64,000 bases of DNA from NCBI RefSeq assembly GCF_000738735.6, contig NC_046333.1:144141597-144205596 (forward strand), given 5' to 3'. Origin of the DNA: Corvus cornix cornix (lineage: Eukaryota; Chordata; Aves; Passeriformes; Corvidae). The translations under genes were made by a program, and so were the position numbers. Position 1 is the first letter of the stretch; every line of letters begins with the position of its first letter. The notes under the pieces are model-generated. The model worked only from the letters and a program-made list of their open reading frames with translations, had not been told where the DNA came from and made no database searches. Positions 1 to 11,657 of the stretch are shown here, in pieces.

Positions 1-583
1 TCCATACATACTCAAGATTATTTATTCCTAAATTATCAAATGCTAATAATAGAACAATTTAACCATCAAACCAAGTCATGGTCCATGTAGGGAGCAGACT
101 TTTTAACTTAAGTCTTGTAGGACAAATGTGATGACACTTAGAGAAGATTATTTTTCCTCACAGAATGAACACTATGATGAGATGGGAGGTTATAATTACA
201 TGTTGGGGATCAGAATGAGCATTGTGAAGACCTATTTTTCTAAAAGAAATAGTAGCATCAGAAAAAAAAGGTGTTATCTTTAAACACATTAAGGCTAGAA
301 ACAAAACAGTTTCTAAACTTCAGTGTAGTAAGATACTGAAACTGTCTTTTAATAAAAGTCATCAATTAAATCCACCGTGAAAAGTGGTTTATCATTTTCT
401 TGAAGTCACTCAAGGATGATTGAATCTGAAGAATGAAATTGTGTCCTTCCAGTTCTTCTCCTAGCAGAGTTTTGGTTCAGTATTCCCATATTACTACTTG
501 GAAAAAAAAAGTCTTTGAAGATATGTCTGTGGATGTAACTCTCTATATGAAGATGAGAGGTGTTAATTTTGAATATTGAAAAT
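1..583. other. Unassigned AT-rich non-coding sequence
   Basis: No gene, RNA or repeat is recognised here. Open frames are short and show no protein family resemblance. The stretch ends at the LTR boundary near 584. Confidence 0.6.
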
Positions 584-1171
584 TGTTGTAGTTTAATCCC
601 AGTCGGCAACTCAGCCCCACTCAGCTGCTCTCTCACTCTGCCCTAGTGCCAGGGGGGATGGAGGATGGAATCATAAGGGTAAAACTGAGCAAAATCATGG
701 GTTGAGATAAAGACAATTTAACAGATAAAGCAAAAGCCACACATGCCAGCAAAGCCAAACAAGGAATTCATTCACCACTTCCCATGGGCAGGCAGGTGTT
801 CAGCCACCCCCAGGAAAGCCGGGCTCCATCACACATAACAGTGATCTGGGAAGACAAATGCCATCACTCAGAATGTTCCCCACTTCTTTCTTCTCACCAC
901 AGCTTTATGAGCTGAGCATGATGCCAAATGGTGTGGGATGTCCCTTGGGTCAGTTGGGGTCAGCCATCCTGGCTGTGTCCCTTCCCAACTCCTTGTGTAC
1001 CCTCGGCCTCCTCACTGGTGGGGTGAGGAGCAGAAAAGGCCTTGGCACTATGTCAGCACTGCTCATCAGTAACAAAACATCCCTGTATTACCACACTGTT
1101 TCCAGCACAAATCCAAAACACAGCCCCATACAGATCCTATGGAGAAAATTAACTTTATCCCAAAACCAGCA
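584..1171 (-). mobile_element. Endogenous retrovirus solo LTR, near full length, minus orientation
   Basis: Read on the minus strand, the element starts near 1171 with a degraded form of a TG-initial end (CTGCTGGTTTTGG) and finishes near 584 in ACTACAACA, so the outer TG...CA ends are partly preserved. Internal marks include a TATA-like CATAAAGC (minus strand of about 902-909) and a downstream TTTATCTGTTAAATTG stretch near 707-725. The order and wording match a songbird LTR family that I recognise but cannot name with certainty. The right-hand part is clearly similar to 19951-20207. No gag, pol or env sequence lies beside it, so it is a solo LTR. I could not see a convincing target-site duplication, and the terminal CA on the right is mutated. 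The 114-residue plus-strand open frame at 858-1202 is antisense to the LTR and not a gene. Confidence 0.78.
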
Positions 1172-4100
1172 GGGTGTTTTAATTTTAATAAATTATATTT
1201 AAAGATCTTAGTAGAAAGGGGCATAGACTTGCAAGACAATAATTTTATTCTGCACCAGTTCTGACTTTATTTTATAAATTTTATATAATAGTCTTCCTTC
1301 TACCCCTTTTGCTAAATTAATTCTGTATTCTTTATTAGAAAAAATTTTAATCTGAATTTTTTATCAGAAAGTACTGAATGATACTAAATAGCAAAAGAAC
1401 AGATTCTCATGAAAAAAGGATCTGAAAACTGAACTCATTCACTTAACTGGAACTGAATCATGTTCTGAAGTTTCACATCTTCATTTGATGGCTTGACAGC
1501 ATTTTGGGGTTGCCAGTGATCAAAGGTTACATTGGACTCAAAACTTTGATTTGATATGCCAAACCCCTATAACATAAAATTGAGTAAAGCTCTTGGTACT
1601 GAATTGGTCTAAATCTGAGATGAGATGCTGGTTGATCTTAAGTGCCAAGTGACATCATTTGAAGTGAGTGGAGTGCTGAGTGGTATTTTGTTTTTTATTA
1701 GAAAATCCCTATTTCTAGAATAGATTTAGCTAGAGGCACAGGTAACACTGATAAATGTTTCAATACAAAAAGATTCAGGAAAAAGATGGCAGCTGTGTTA
1801 TTTTATTTCAAAATTTCCAAGTGTTGTGGAGAGAAAGAGGAATTTCCAGTGGAAAACATTAGAAAGATTTATATTCCATGGATGGCTTAGGAGGATAATA
1901 ATGCACAAAAAAAAAGATACTGCTTTTTTTAAGAATACCATAAACCTTATTTCTTTTCCAGCTCAGTAGAAATAACAATGTTTTTAATATGAATTTATTT
2001 CTGTTTGGAACCGAAATTAGAGTCAACTTCAAATCAATAGAGATACAGATTTTTTTTAATTTTTAAACTTTTTTTTAGGAAATACAATTTTTTCAACAGT
2101 TCTGCCTTTAATCCTTAATTCTGTCTGTTCTGTGATGTTATTAGATGACACATTTAAGTTCAGTGAAATGTTCTGGGATATCAGAAGGGGTTGCATGTGA
2201 AAATGCAGTCTGTAGCTCAGAGAGAGTGAACAGCTGATGATGATCAAGACTGGCATTTCAACAATATTTATGTCCTCTGTGTGCATGGGAGATAATAAGA
2301 AAGAGAGTAGTAACAAGGGGCCAGGTTATTTTGTATACAGGAAAAACCTGCTTAAAGGACAAGAAATTCCCATGGGTTTCCATTCACAACTGTTTCTTCA
2401 AAGTTATCTCACTGTGGGCAACAGGTTTTGCCGCTCTATGAAATTCCTATGGGTTCACCCTGCTAAAGCAAGAGATGTGTCTCAACTCCAAATTTCCTTC
2501 CAAGACTCTTTCCTTTCCTGCTGTCTTCCCCTGTTGGCAGCACAGCTCTTGCAAAGGCTGTGTTCCTACAGGCTGCAGGGCATCAGATCCTTTTCAGCAT
2601 CTGAAGGATAAATCCAAGCACATCAGCTGTGTCCTAAGAATTCATGTTGTTAGGTAAGATGAAGTCAGAATTTTCCAGCTGATGAATCGCAAGTGTGAGT
2701 CTCTAACCAAGAATTGCTACATAGGGAATAGCAATTCAATTGACAGAATGCAACTTATCTGGATTGTCTGTATTTTTCCTGAGCCTCCTGACAAAAATAC
2801 AAGGAATCAAGAAGTAAACAAGTTCAGTAGATAAGGTCTTAACGCCTGGTTTCCTAAAGAAACAAGGCTTGTGGGATCTTTCCTTCTGTTTTAGAGGCCC
2901 TATTGTTTTTTTTCCATGTTTGCCAGCAGTTAAAACTCTGAGACATTCTATGTCCCTACAGGATCAACAGCAGTGGGAGGATGTGAGGCCACATAGGAGA
3001 GTCTATAGTGACGTGATAGGTCAGGAAAATGCTGCAACATTAACTTCTCTGCCAAAAGTTTCAGTCTATGCTGCCAAGAACCCCTGAGGATTCATCTGAC
3101 CATGTCACAAATTCATAGTAAGCCCAAACTTATTTGTTTCAGTAGTCACAGACTTACTTGTATGCTTATAGAAAACTTGCATGCAATCCCCAGATTACTA
3201 AATTTTCCAAAGCCCTCAGTGCAGGTCTCAGTCCTCTTCCAACAGGGCCAAAGGAGATTTTTATCACTGATTTCAACAGAGACCTTGTGAGACAGAGATT
3301 ATAGTAATACACAATTGCATTACAAACACTGAAATTGTGAAAATAATTAAATCAGACATATTTTGAATAACCTGATTTGATTTGCACTTGTGCTACAGAA
3401 GGTGTTTCAGCCTAAGAATGAAGTGGTTAATGCACATGTATTATTTGCATGGGCAAGCAATAGTTTATATTTTTTAAAACCTAGTTTATCTTCACATTCT
3501 GCTTCCTAACAGGCTTTCTCTTTGCTCAGTTGTTAACCTATAGGATTAGCTAGTAGCAAATGGCAAATTAAAGACAACACCAACTAAAGGTCAGAAGTAT
3601 ATTCTCCCAGAGCTATTTCGTATCCAATCCAGAGACTTCCTCTTGCTCCATTTACTCAGAGGAATTAAAAGCAGGCGAAGGTAGGGTTGTGTGCAACTGA
3701 TAAAATCAAGAACACACTTGAAAATGAAGTCTTGAATGAGTAGTTCTGGCTTGATTGCCCTCAGTCTGCTGGGTATTGACCTGTTTTATCTGAAGTAAAC
3801 CTGGAAAGAACCATTCTGAGCTAAGGAAGAACAACATTATGGAAATGCCAAGTTACTTATTACATTATTATTGTGTGGCAAATCAGAACAAGCAGAGCAA
3901 AAACATAGAATAGAAGTATCCAATAATTTCAGATTGTCCTCTGATGCCTCTTGTTAATCAGCTACACTGATTTGCTTCCTTCTGGTTAGTGCACTGTATT
4001 GTCTGTGTGCTGTAAACAGGTTGCAAATCAGACTTTGTTGTGTTGTGTGTAAGTCTGGAAGCGTCACAATAAATCTGAGAAATAATCCTACTAATTCTAA

Positions 4101-4374
4101 GTAATTGCCCGAAGAAAATAATCAAATCTGTTTTTCCTTTTTAAGATAATTTCCATTTTGTTAAACCAATAAATTTTGATGTAAGTGCATGCACATAAGG
4201 ATACAGTATGCACATTATATCACCCTTCTCATTGTTTTAGAAGATAGAAATATATTGAGGGAAAGACTATTTAAAATGTTCTTAGTGGCCATTCTGAGAC
4301 ATTTAGCCCTGATCAAACCTAAGCTCTATTTGCTCTCACAGAGAAGGTACCATCTTATGTTCTCAGGTCTGTAC
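1172..4374. other. Unassigned non-coding sequence
   Basis: About 3.2 kb with no recognised gene or interspersed repeat. It holds short homopolymer runs (a poly-A near 1910, T-rich DNA near 2050-2075). The longest open frame (2237-2611, plus) has no family resemblance and its length is ordinary for chance. Confidence 0.55.
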
Positions 4375-4876
4375 GATCACAGAATGGTTTGGGTTGGAAG
4401 GGACCTTAAAGATCATCTCATTCCATTCCCCCTGCCATGGGCAGGGACACTTTCTACTAGGCCAGGCTGCTCAAAGCCCCATCCAACCTGGCATTGAACA
4501 CCTCCAGGGATGGGGCTTCCACAACCTCTCTGGGCAACCTGTGCCAGTGCCTCACCACCCTCGCAGTAAAAAATTTCTTATAGCTAATCTAACCCTATCC
4601 TCTTTCATTTTAAAGCCATTCCACCTTGTCCTATCACTCAATGTCCTTGTGAACAGTCCCTCTCCAGTTTTCTTGTAGCCCCTTTATGTACTGGAAGGTG
4701 CTGTAAAGTCTTCCCAGAGCCTTCCCTTCTTGAGGCTGAACAGCCACAACTCCCTCAGCCTGTCCTTACAGGAGAGGTGCTCCAGCCCTCCGTTCACCTT
4801 TGTGACCCTCCTCTGGGTCCATGTCCTTCTCATGTTGGAGGACCCAGAGCTGAAAGCAGGAATCCTGGTGGGGAGT
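4375..4876 (-). mobile_element. CR1 LINE, 5'-truncated 3' fragment
   Basis: The minus strand ends at 4375 in the typical CR1 3' terminus (CCATTCTGTGATC). On the plus strand this reads GATCACAGAATGG followed by GTTTGGGTTGGAAGGGACC. The copy continues through the 3' UTR and the C-terminal part of ORF2 to about 4876, where it gives way to a TATATGG simple repeat. Only the last 0.5 kb of the element is present, the usual result of incomplete target-primed reverse transcription. Frameshifts and stops interrupt the reading frame, so it is dead. The several plus-strand open frames here (4189-5026) are antisense to the element. Confidence 0.93.
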
Positions 4877-4932
4877 ATATGCAGATATATATGGATACAT
4901 ATGAATATATGGATATATGGATATATACAGAC
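4877..4932. repeat. Imperfect TATATGG-type simple repeat
   Basis: Alternating AT and ATATGG units (TATATATGG, GAATATATGG, ATATATGG, ATATATAC) lie directly against the 5' truncation point of the CR1 copy. It is either slippage from a short seed at the junction or a pre-existing AT-rich target. Confidence 0.75.
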
Positions 4933-7900
4933 AGTGGAGTTGAAAGATAAATTTTTAAAAAATATGAGTAAACCACAGTATAAACTAGTCTGTTCAGAAA
5001 GGAGTTTTAGTTTTCAAGAAAACTAAAAACTTTCATGTTAACAGGTAGTGTATGGTGAACATTTTTTTCTTTTCATAGTACTTTTCTTTAAGTGAGAGGC
5101 AAATGTTATAAGTAACTGTAACATGAGACTATCTATTGAATTAGTGTGCAAAATGTGAAGAAGCACAGTTTTCCAGTGTCAGAAACCTGCATTTTTGTCA
5201 TTCCTCATTTCAGAAGCACATACAAAGAAAAGACAAATTAGGTTTAACACTGAATTCAAATGCAAATACTTTTTGACTTTGTCTTAATAATTTATTCTTT
5301 TCCAATATATGCATTTCCCCTACTTTAAAATACTCAGACTATCTCCATGTGCTGAAATGGTCCCTTTACTTACTAGTAAATATTTTGACTACTGTGTTTT
5401 AAAAACGAAAACACACACAACACAGATGATTACATTTTATCTGGTGGTCATCTAATGTCATAGTCTGGTTTGAATGCAGTTGGTACCAGAATATAATACA
5501 CACTGCTTAAACTTAACTTTTCAGTCTTAGGGGGAAAACATGCTTTATTTTACATACAAACAAGTGAAGGCTATGAGAACAACAAACACAAAATGTTAAT
5601 GACTGTAGAAATGTCAATAGAAATATTGATCAGGAAAGGTTTTTGTGTACTTTAAGTAAAAAGAGTTCCCCCGTAGTACTTTTTTCTTGTCTGATGGAAA
5701 GAGGAGAAGGAAAGCAAGTATACATTTAAAAAATAAGAGCAAACACATCTTTTATGGGTTAAGTGATGTAAGTAAAGAAGACAGCTAGTAAAATATCCTT
5801 TCAGATGCCTAGGAATATTGCTGGTGGCAAAAATATCCTTGGTGTAGGAAACAATCCTTACTCTGTTGAAGTTCCTATCCTCTATAGATTGAATGTGTCC
5901 ACATGTCAAACTGACTTTTTTTCTTTTTCCCAATCCTCCTTTCATCAGACAACATGTGGTAATTTAGAAATAATAAATGTTTTTGTGAAAGTATTCAGTA
6001 GAACCTTTTTGTGCAAGGCATGTTGTTTCTTCGTTTAGACATTCTTTTTATCAAAGATTTTTCTATTGAAATTACCTGAGATGTTCTTCTTGAAGTTTCC
6101 CTTCATGGAGTGAATGTATTGTCTGCTTCAGGCAACTAAAACAGTGTGTAGAGTCTAGGAGGTGGTAAATTACTGTAATTTGATTAGCCTCAAGGATGGA
6201 AGTGTTTTATCCTCTGGGTACATGTCACACTTTGTGTCAGATTTTGAACAATATTGTGCTCTCCAGTGAGAAAGAGACAATGTGGGGAAAAAGAAGGTCC
6301 ATGTAAATAGTGGAGATTTCTTAGCTGGAAAATCCAGCGAGGATAGTTACACACAGAGGCATCAGCACTGCTTCAGCAGGTGCATGAGCTGCAGATTACT
6401 GGATGCTGGAATATGTGCAGTGAAATATTTCTGGATATGCTTTTTATATTCTTTCTGAGGCCGAGGCAGGAGAAGGGACCAGGCAACCCCTTGGGCTGAC
6501 TTATATTGGCTGTTCTTGTGGTTTTAAGAACAAAGCAAAGGGGTTCCAAAAAGTCTCTGCTGCTGCAGGTGAAGACTTTGCTGTTTGATTAGCATCCTCC
6601 CTACTTGGTACTGACAGTATGTTTTGTGCATCATTGTATCCTACACAGTAGCAGAAAAAGAACTGGAAAGGAGAAGCTGTAGAAGAAAAACAATAGCTCA
6701 GTAACACAAGAGGTTTTCTACCAGAAAAGTTCAGGGATACAAGGATGCAGTGATTTTTTATTTCTCCTTCCCCCTCCCCACCCCCAAAATACCCCAGAAC
6801 TGCTGGCACTGGATTTCCCATTTATCCCATGTCTCCCTGTTTTATGTCCCCTCTGTCTTCCTAACACTTGCCTGAAGGCATTTCTTCCTCTCTACCTTTC
6901 ACAGTTTAGGTCTAGCTTCCTTTTGCCTTACAGATGCTAGTCCTTCTGGAAGGACGTTCACCTGTTTCCTATTTCTGGGGGAGACTGGAGAAAATGGATG
7001 ATCTTTTCTCCTCCTTCAATATTCACAGAGCCTGTATGGTATCAGCCCAGAGACTGAAACAGAAGATTGGCTCCACACCCCAGGATTTGCAGAGAATCTG
7101 AGCCCTACCACCTGCACCCAAAAAAAAGACAAGGTTGCCTGGCTAAGACTTTGATATCAGACTGTAGCTCTGACAACCCTGAAACCTGAATGGTAGCAGA
7201 ACAAAATTTAACCAGAGTGTGACAAAGTAACATACATTGCAGCAAAGACATAGATAAAGCATTTATTCATCCTGATTTTGCAAGGTATTTATCTCTTGCC
7301 ATAGCAGCCTCAAGCATTTTTATGTTGGCATTTCTTGTACAAACCACTGCCATTTGCTGCTGTCATTTTTTTTGATATGAATGCTGTATTTTTGCTCCCG
7401 ATAGGGACACAGTTTGATTATAGCTCCACTGGGGGAGTCTGAGAGCCCATGGGTTAAAAATTGTAATTAAATACTCAAGATTACAATAATCACGTGTAAT
7501 TTTATTAGGTGCCCCCCTCAATTCAATTTCTGCTCTGCAAGAAGGATTCTCACTCACTCTATGCATATGCAATTATGTATGAGAGTTAGTTACAGTACCT
7601 TCTGCAGAGATTTAATCCTTCACCTTTCCCCCAAAAATGAAAATGCAAGAACATCCAACAGAGCCCCTCTGCATAACGTTAGCCACTAGTGTGAACAGAA
7701 TTTTGGTCAGAAATATTAAAAAAACTCCAATTTCAGTCCAGCATGAACCAAAGTTCTGTGTGCCATTAGCACTAACCTGTCACCCTCCCACTCAGGGAAA
7801 CCAGTGATACCTCTGCATCCCTCTGCACTAATTGCCAGGCCTGGGGAGTGGATCTGCTGGTGGGTTCAGTTATTAATGCAACTTAATTTTTACATTTGCC

Positions 7901-9180
7901 TTTGCAATTCTCCTCTTTCTTAGAGACCCTGTTAGCCAAAGAGGGTACTGAGATTTTATGTTTGAAACGCAAGATATTATTAAAATATTCTTTGATGTTA
8001 TTTTTAGAGGCTGATGGTCAATTCCTAAATATATTTATTAGGATTATTATTATCTATTATTTATTATTTAAAGTTTTGGTACTGAAAAGATTAGTAAAAT
8101 TACTGCTTAGTTAGTTTAGTTCTCCTGGTCCCACAATACCCTTCGTTTGCTTCCACACTTCATACACATTTACTGTCCTGTTTAAATAGAGGTGTTTTAC
8201 CTTTGACTGTGTAACCCATTAGTATTGAGGTTGTAGAAACCCACACTAAAGCTTCTGTTTCTGTGAAGCTGATATGGATGAGCTTTATTCTTTTTTTTAT
8301 ACTCTAGAAAAAAAGGTTATAAAGAGCATCCCTGAGAGTCCACTTCCACATGAAAATTACTTTGGCTTTCTTTTCTTTGTTGAAACGTTTGGTTGCAAAT
8401 CTGCCTTTCTGCAAAGAAAAAGAATCACCTTTTTTAAACAAAACTGAATCTTTTCTTAATTTTCTTGACCTTGTTTGCTTGTTGAGACAGTTCAGTCTGC
8501 TTGTTGCCAATGGATTTCCAGTGTGAACTATCATGATTTAAACTCTAATGAGGCCTTATTTTGATAAGGCATAAGTGTAATGGCGAATTTGGTGTCATCA
8601 AAACAGGCCACCTGAGCAAGGTCTGAACTTACATAAATTTCTTGTAAATTGAAAATTTTATGGGCCTTTTTATGCGTAACCCACCGCTAATACAACTGAA
8701 TGTGTATATCTGCTTAATCCTCAGAAATTTTGGTGTGGAAGAGGTAAATGAACAGGCCACTTCAAAGCACTGAATTTGATGTTCAAAAATTTTCTTGGGC
8801 CCTTTTCAAACCCAATTAAAAGAGGTGGATATTAGGCTGGAATTTTCCCAACACCAAGAGGAATCACACTGTAAGCTGGTCTGGAAATAGATCCATCATA
8901 AATGCTACATATTAGTTAGAAACCCAGCATTTTTTAATTTTTATTAAGCACACTACACTATTTGTACCCCTAGAAGTATACTGGCAACCTGGAGTTAAAA
9001 AAACTTATCCTGAAAATCATAATGCTATAAGCTTCAAAATGACTGGGTTAATTTAGAAACAATTATATAAATCTATAGAAACTTCTTTTCCCTTGGGAAA
9101 AACACAATCTGCTTGGAGGAGCCAAATTGTCTATCTCTGTAAAGTGAGGTCTAATTATGTGCGTGGGTGAAGCTATAATA

Positions 9181-9200
9181 ACATATTTTTTAAAATATGT
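9181..9200. repeat. Short perfect inverted repeat
   Basis: ACATATTTT and AAAATATGT flank a TT spacer. In AT-rich DNA such a short palindrome is expected occasionally by chance. Confidence 0.8.
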
Positions 9201-9840
9201 GATAGTTTTTGTTCATACAACTCTTATTACAATGAAATGGTTAGATAAAGAGTGAAAAATACTGTGACAGGAAATTTTCTACCCATAGATAACATTTGGT
9301 TTTGGATACAAACTGTCCAAGGCTGTATCCTGTTGTATTGCTTGACATGTTTTTCATAACACCACATATATATTAACTCTCACAAACCAAAACCTCATGA
9401 ATAAAACCTATATAACATCTTTATCCCTGTTGTTAAGTAAGGTTAAATCTTTCAGAGTAGAATCTCTCTAAACTCTTCAACCTTTGGATCTCCTATAGCG
9501 CTTAACAACAATAATTAGTAATCATGTCAACAAAAAAGAATTCCTTTTAGGAGAGTGTTCCACTGTGATCACACTGATCACACATTTCAGAGCATTTCTC
9601 TGAAAGATGTACCTACAATCTTTGCTTCTCCAGATGAGATTGCATGACATTATATCTCGTTCAGGAAGATCTTATTGATTATTAATCCAGTGTGATTGAG
9701 AATTTCCCTGACATGAATAGGACTGGGCTTAATCCTGTGTGTGAGTATTTACAGAGAGAGGCATAGCTGTTTTATCTTGCTTTGAATTCCTAGTTGATGC
9801 TGATAGGATACCTACAGTCTGTAATCAGTACCCATTGCTG

Positions 9841-9890
9841 GAAATTAAAATTCAATAAAATTAAAATATTAAAATTAAATTAAAATATTA
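9841..9890. repeat. AT-rich low-complexity tract
   Basis: Irregular repetition of AATTAAAAT and ATTAAAATATT units over about 50 bases; no exact period. Confidence 0.7.
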
Positions 9891-11540
9891 CCTAGTTTAA
9901 AAATAACATTATCTGTTCTAAACCTCATTAAAAAAATCTAGCTTTCAGTTCTACAGCAAATTTAGAATTTTCCCCATTTACATTTGCTATCCAGACTCCC
10001 TACCAGGCAAAAGAACATGCAATGAGTTGCCATGTTTTGGGCAGCATAAAAGTGGGCTATTTCTATTTAATATGCTTCCCAGAATGCCTGATTTGCTTTT
10101 CTAGGCAGTTCTAATGTTTAACATCTCATTGTTAATTTATAATGAAAGGATATTTTTACTCCTTTATCTTTTGATAGATTTAACACTGTGTCCTTCATAA
10201 TTCAGTACTCTAGTGCCCTGCTGATGAACCACTTGTGGATCCTGCAGTTTAATCACAGTATACTATCAAGAACACTATAATGAAGCCAACTGATGTACTG
10301 AAAAGACTAAGTCTTTTGAGAACCAGTCTATATAAAGAAAACACGTTTTTGAAGGTAGCACATTCTTCTTGCAAGAGTTAGCATATTCTTCTCCAAGATT
10401 ACTTGATTTTTAGCAGGTAACATGCAGCCTGGTTAATTGTCCATGTAAGATATACCAATTTCTTGGACAGAACGAGTGAGCTTTCATCATAATGCATTCA
10501 TACAGTAAATGAGACAGAAAATGAACTGGGTAACAATTATCTTGTCCCTTCTGCAGTTTTGTTGAGTTACTCCTCTAACGTCTCTACACTGACCATGCCA
10601 ACCTTGTCAGTCTGTGCTTTTAATGTTAGACCTTGACCTAGAACAAGAATGAGGACATTTCAGATTTGTACAGGATTTGGTTTTATTTTTCAACAAGTGT
10701 GTGTTCCTCTGAGCTGCATTTTCTCTTGGTCAAACAAAACTGACATCACATGTTAGGAATAGCTGAGCCTGAATTTCATAATTCAGCAAAGATCTTAAGA
10801 TATTTTCTATTAGATTTACTATTCTGGTCCTCTTACAAGATGATTTTCTAGTTCTACAAGACAGGATGATGACTTGTTGAATGTCTTGAGAAGATAACTT
10901 TATGTTCTTTGTATTCAGGATGCTTTTTGGTGCAGTGGCTGTGTTCACTTGCACAAAGAGCACCAGGAGCTGGGTACTGAGTGTTCGCATACAACATAGA
11001 TCAAGTAGCAACACGTAAAATGGAAACTTGAAGGTGTCCTAAGTTCACCTTAGCCTCACCTAGAATTTCCTCCGTGGTGGATGGCACCCCATAACCAGCA
11101 CGAACACTGCTCCTGCTCTGCTCCTCTTGGCTTTGCCTATACCGTAATTACAATCCAAATTACAATGTACTCTCTTCAGATGTTCTTTCTTTCTTGTGTG
11201 TAGCAGGTGAGATCATATTAACATCATAACCAAAGGAACTATTCTACAATTGCAATTGTTTAAAGCTGTCATATGCTTCCCTAATGAGTTATGAAATTAT
11301 TTTGATCTTGTTTATACAGGCAAAACCCAAATTGTGTTTGTTAGTATAACTACACCCTGGCCAAATTAAAATTATTTGTAAATGTGGCAGATGGTAGGGT
11401 TTAGCAAAGCAGGTCATCTTCTCTCCGGTAGAGAGCTTGGGAAAAGCCATTTAAGAGCAACTGGAAAACTTTAAAAAGGTAAGTGGTTTTACTCCTGAAA
11501 AAAATATCTAGAGACATTTTGGACTGTAAGGATATATCAG

Positions 11541-11657
11541 ATAGAGAATGTTGTTAATAGTACCAAGGTTGTGGGTTCGATGCCCATATAAGCCATTCAC
11601 TTAAGAGTTGGACTCAATCCTTGGGAGTCTCTTCCAACTCAGAATATTCCATGACCT
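11541..11657 (+). mobile_element. tRNA-headed SINE with CR1 tail (TguSINE1-like)
   Basis: The left part carries a tRNA-type pol III B box, GGGTTCGATGCCC (about 11573-11585), preceded by a decayed anticodon-arm region (GAGAATGTTGTTAATAGTACC). Without a break this runs into a CR1-like 3' end: GAGTTGGACTC, then GAGTCTCTTCCAACTCAGAATATTCCATGA at 11627-11656. A tRNA head on a CR1 tail is the layout described for the passerine SINE TguSINE1, whose head is tRNA-Ile-derived and which is mobilised by CR1 enzymes. The 5' tRNA half with the A box is degraded or missing, and the copy carries small deletions, so it is old and inactive. It is not a tRNA gene: there is no acceptor stem and no complete cloverleaf. 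It is the best single pointer to a songbird source. Confidence 0.72.

Larger units (their letters stand above)
4933..11540. other. Unassigned AT-rich non-coding sequence
   Basis: About 6.6 kb with no recognised gene or interspersed repeat. Visible local structure: a perfect 9-bp inverted repeat with a 2-nt spacer at 9181-9200, a doubled TGATCACA near 9567-9583, and an AATTAAAAT-rich tract at 9841-9890. The part around 8540-8900 has a texture (TTTTATGGGCC, CAATTAAAAGAGG) that I would check for conservation among birds. Open frames here, including 94 residues at 10730-11014 minus, resemble no family. Confidence 0.5.

Noticed and set aside
858..1202. 114-residue plus-strand open frame
   Set aside because: It is antisense to a recognised LTR.
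4189..5026. Overlapping plus-strand open frames (94-102 residues)
   Set aside because: They are mostly antisense to a CR1 fragment and its adjoining simple repeat.
11541..11657. Possible tRNA gene from the GGTTCGA B box
   Set aside because: There is no acceptor stem or full cloverleaf, and the sequence continues into a CR1-type tail, so it is a SINE.
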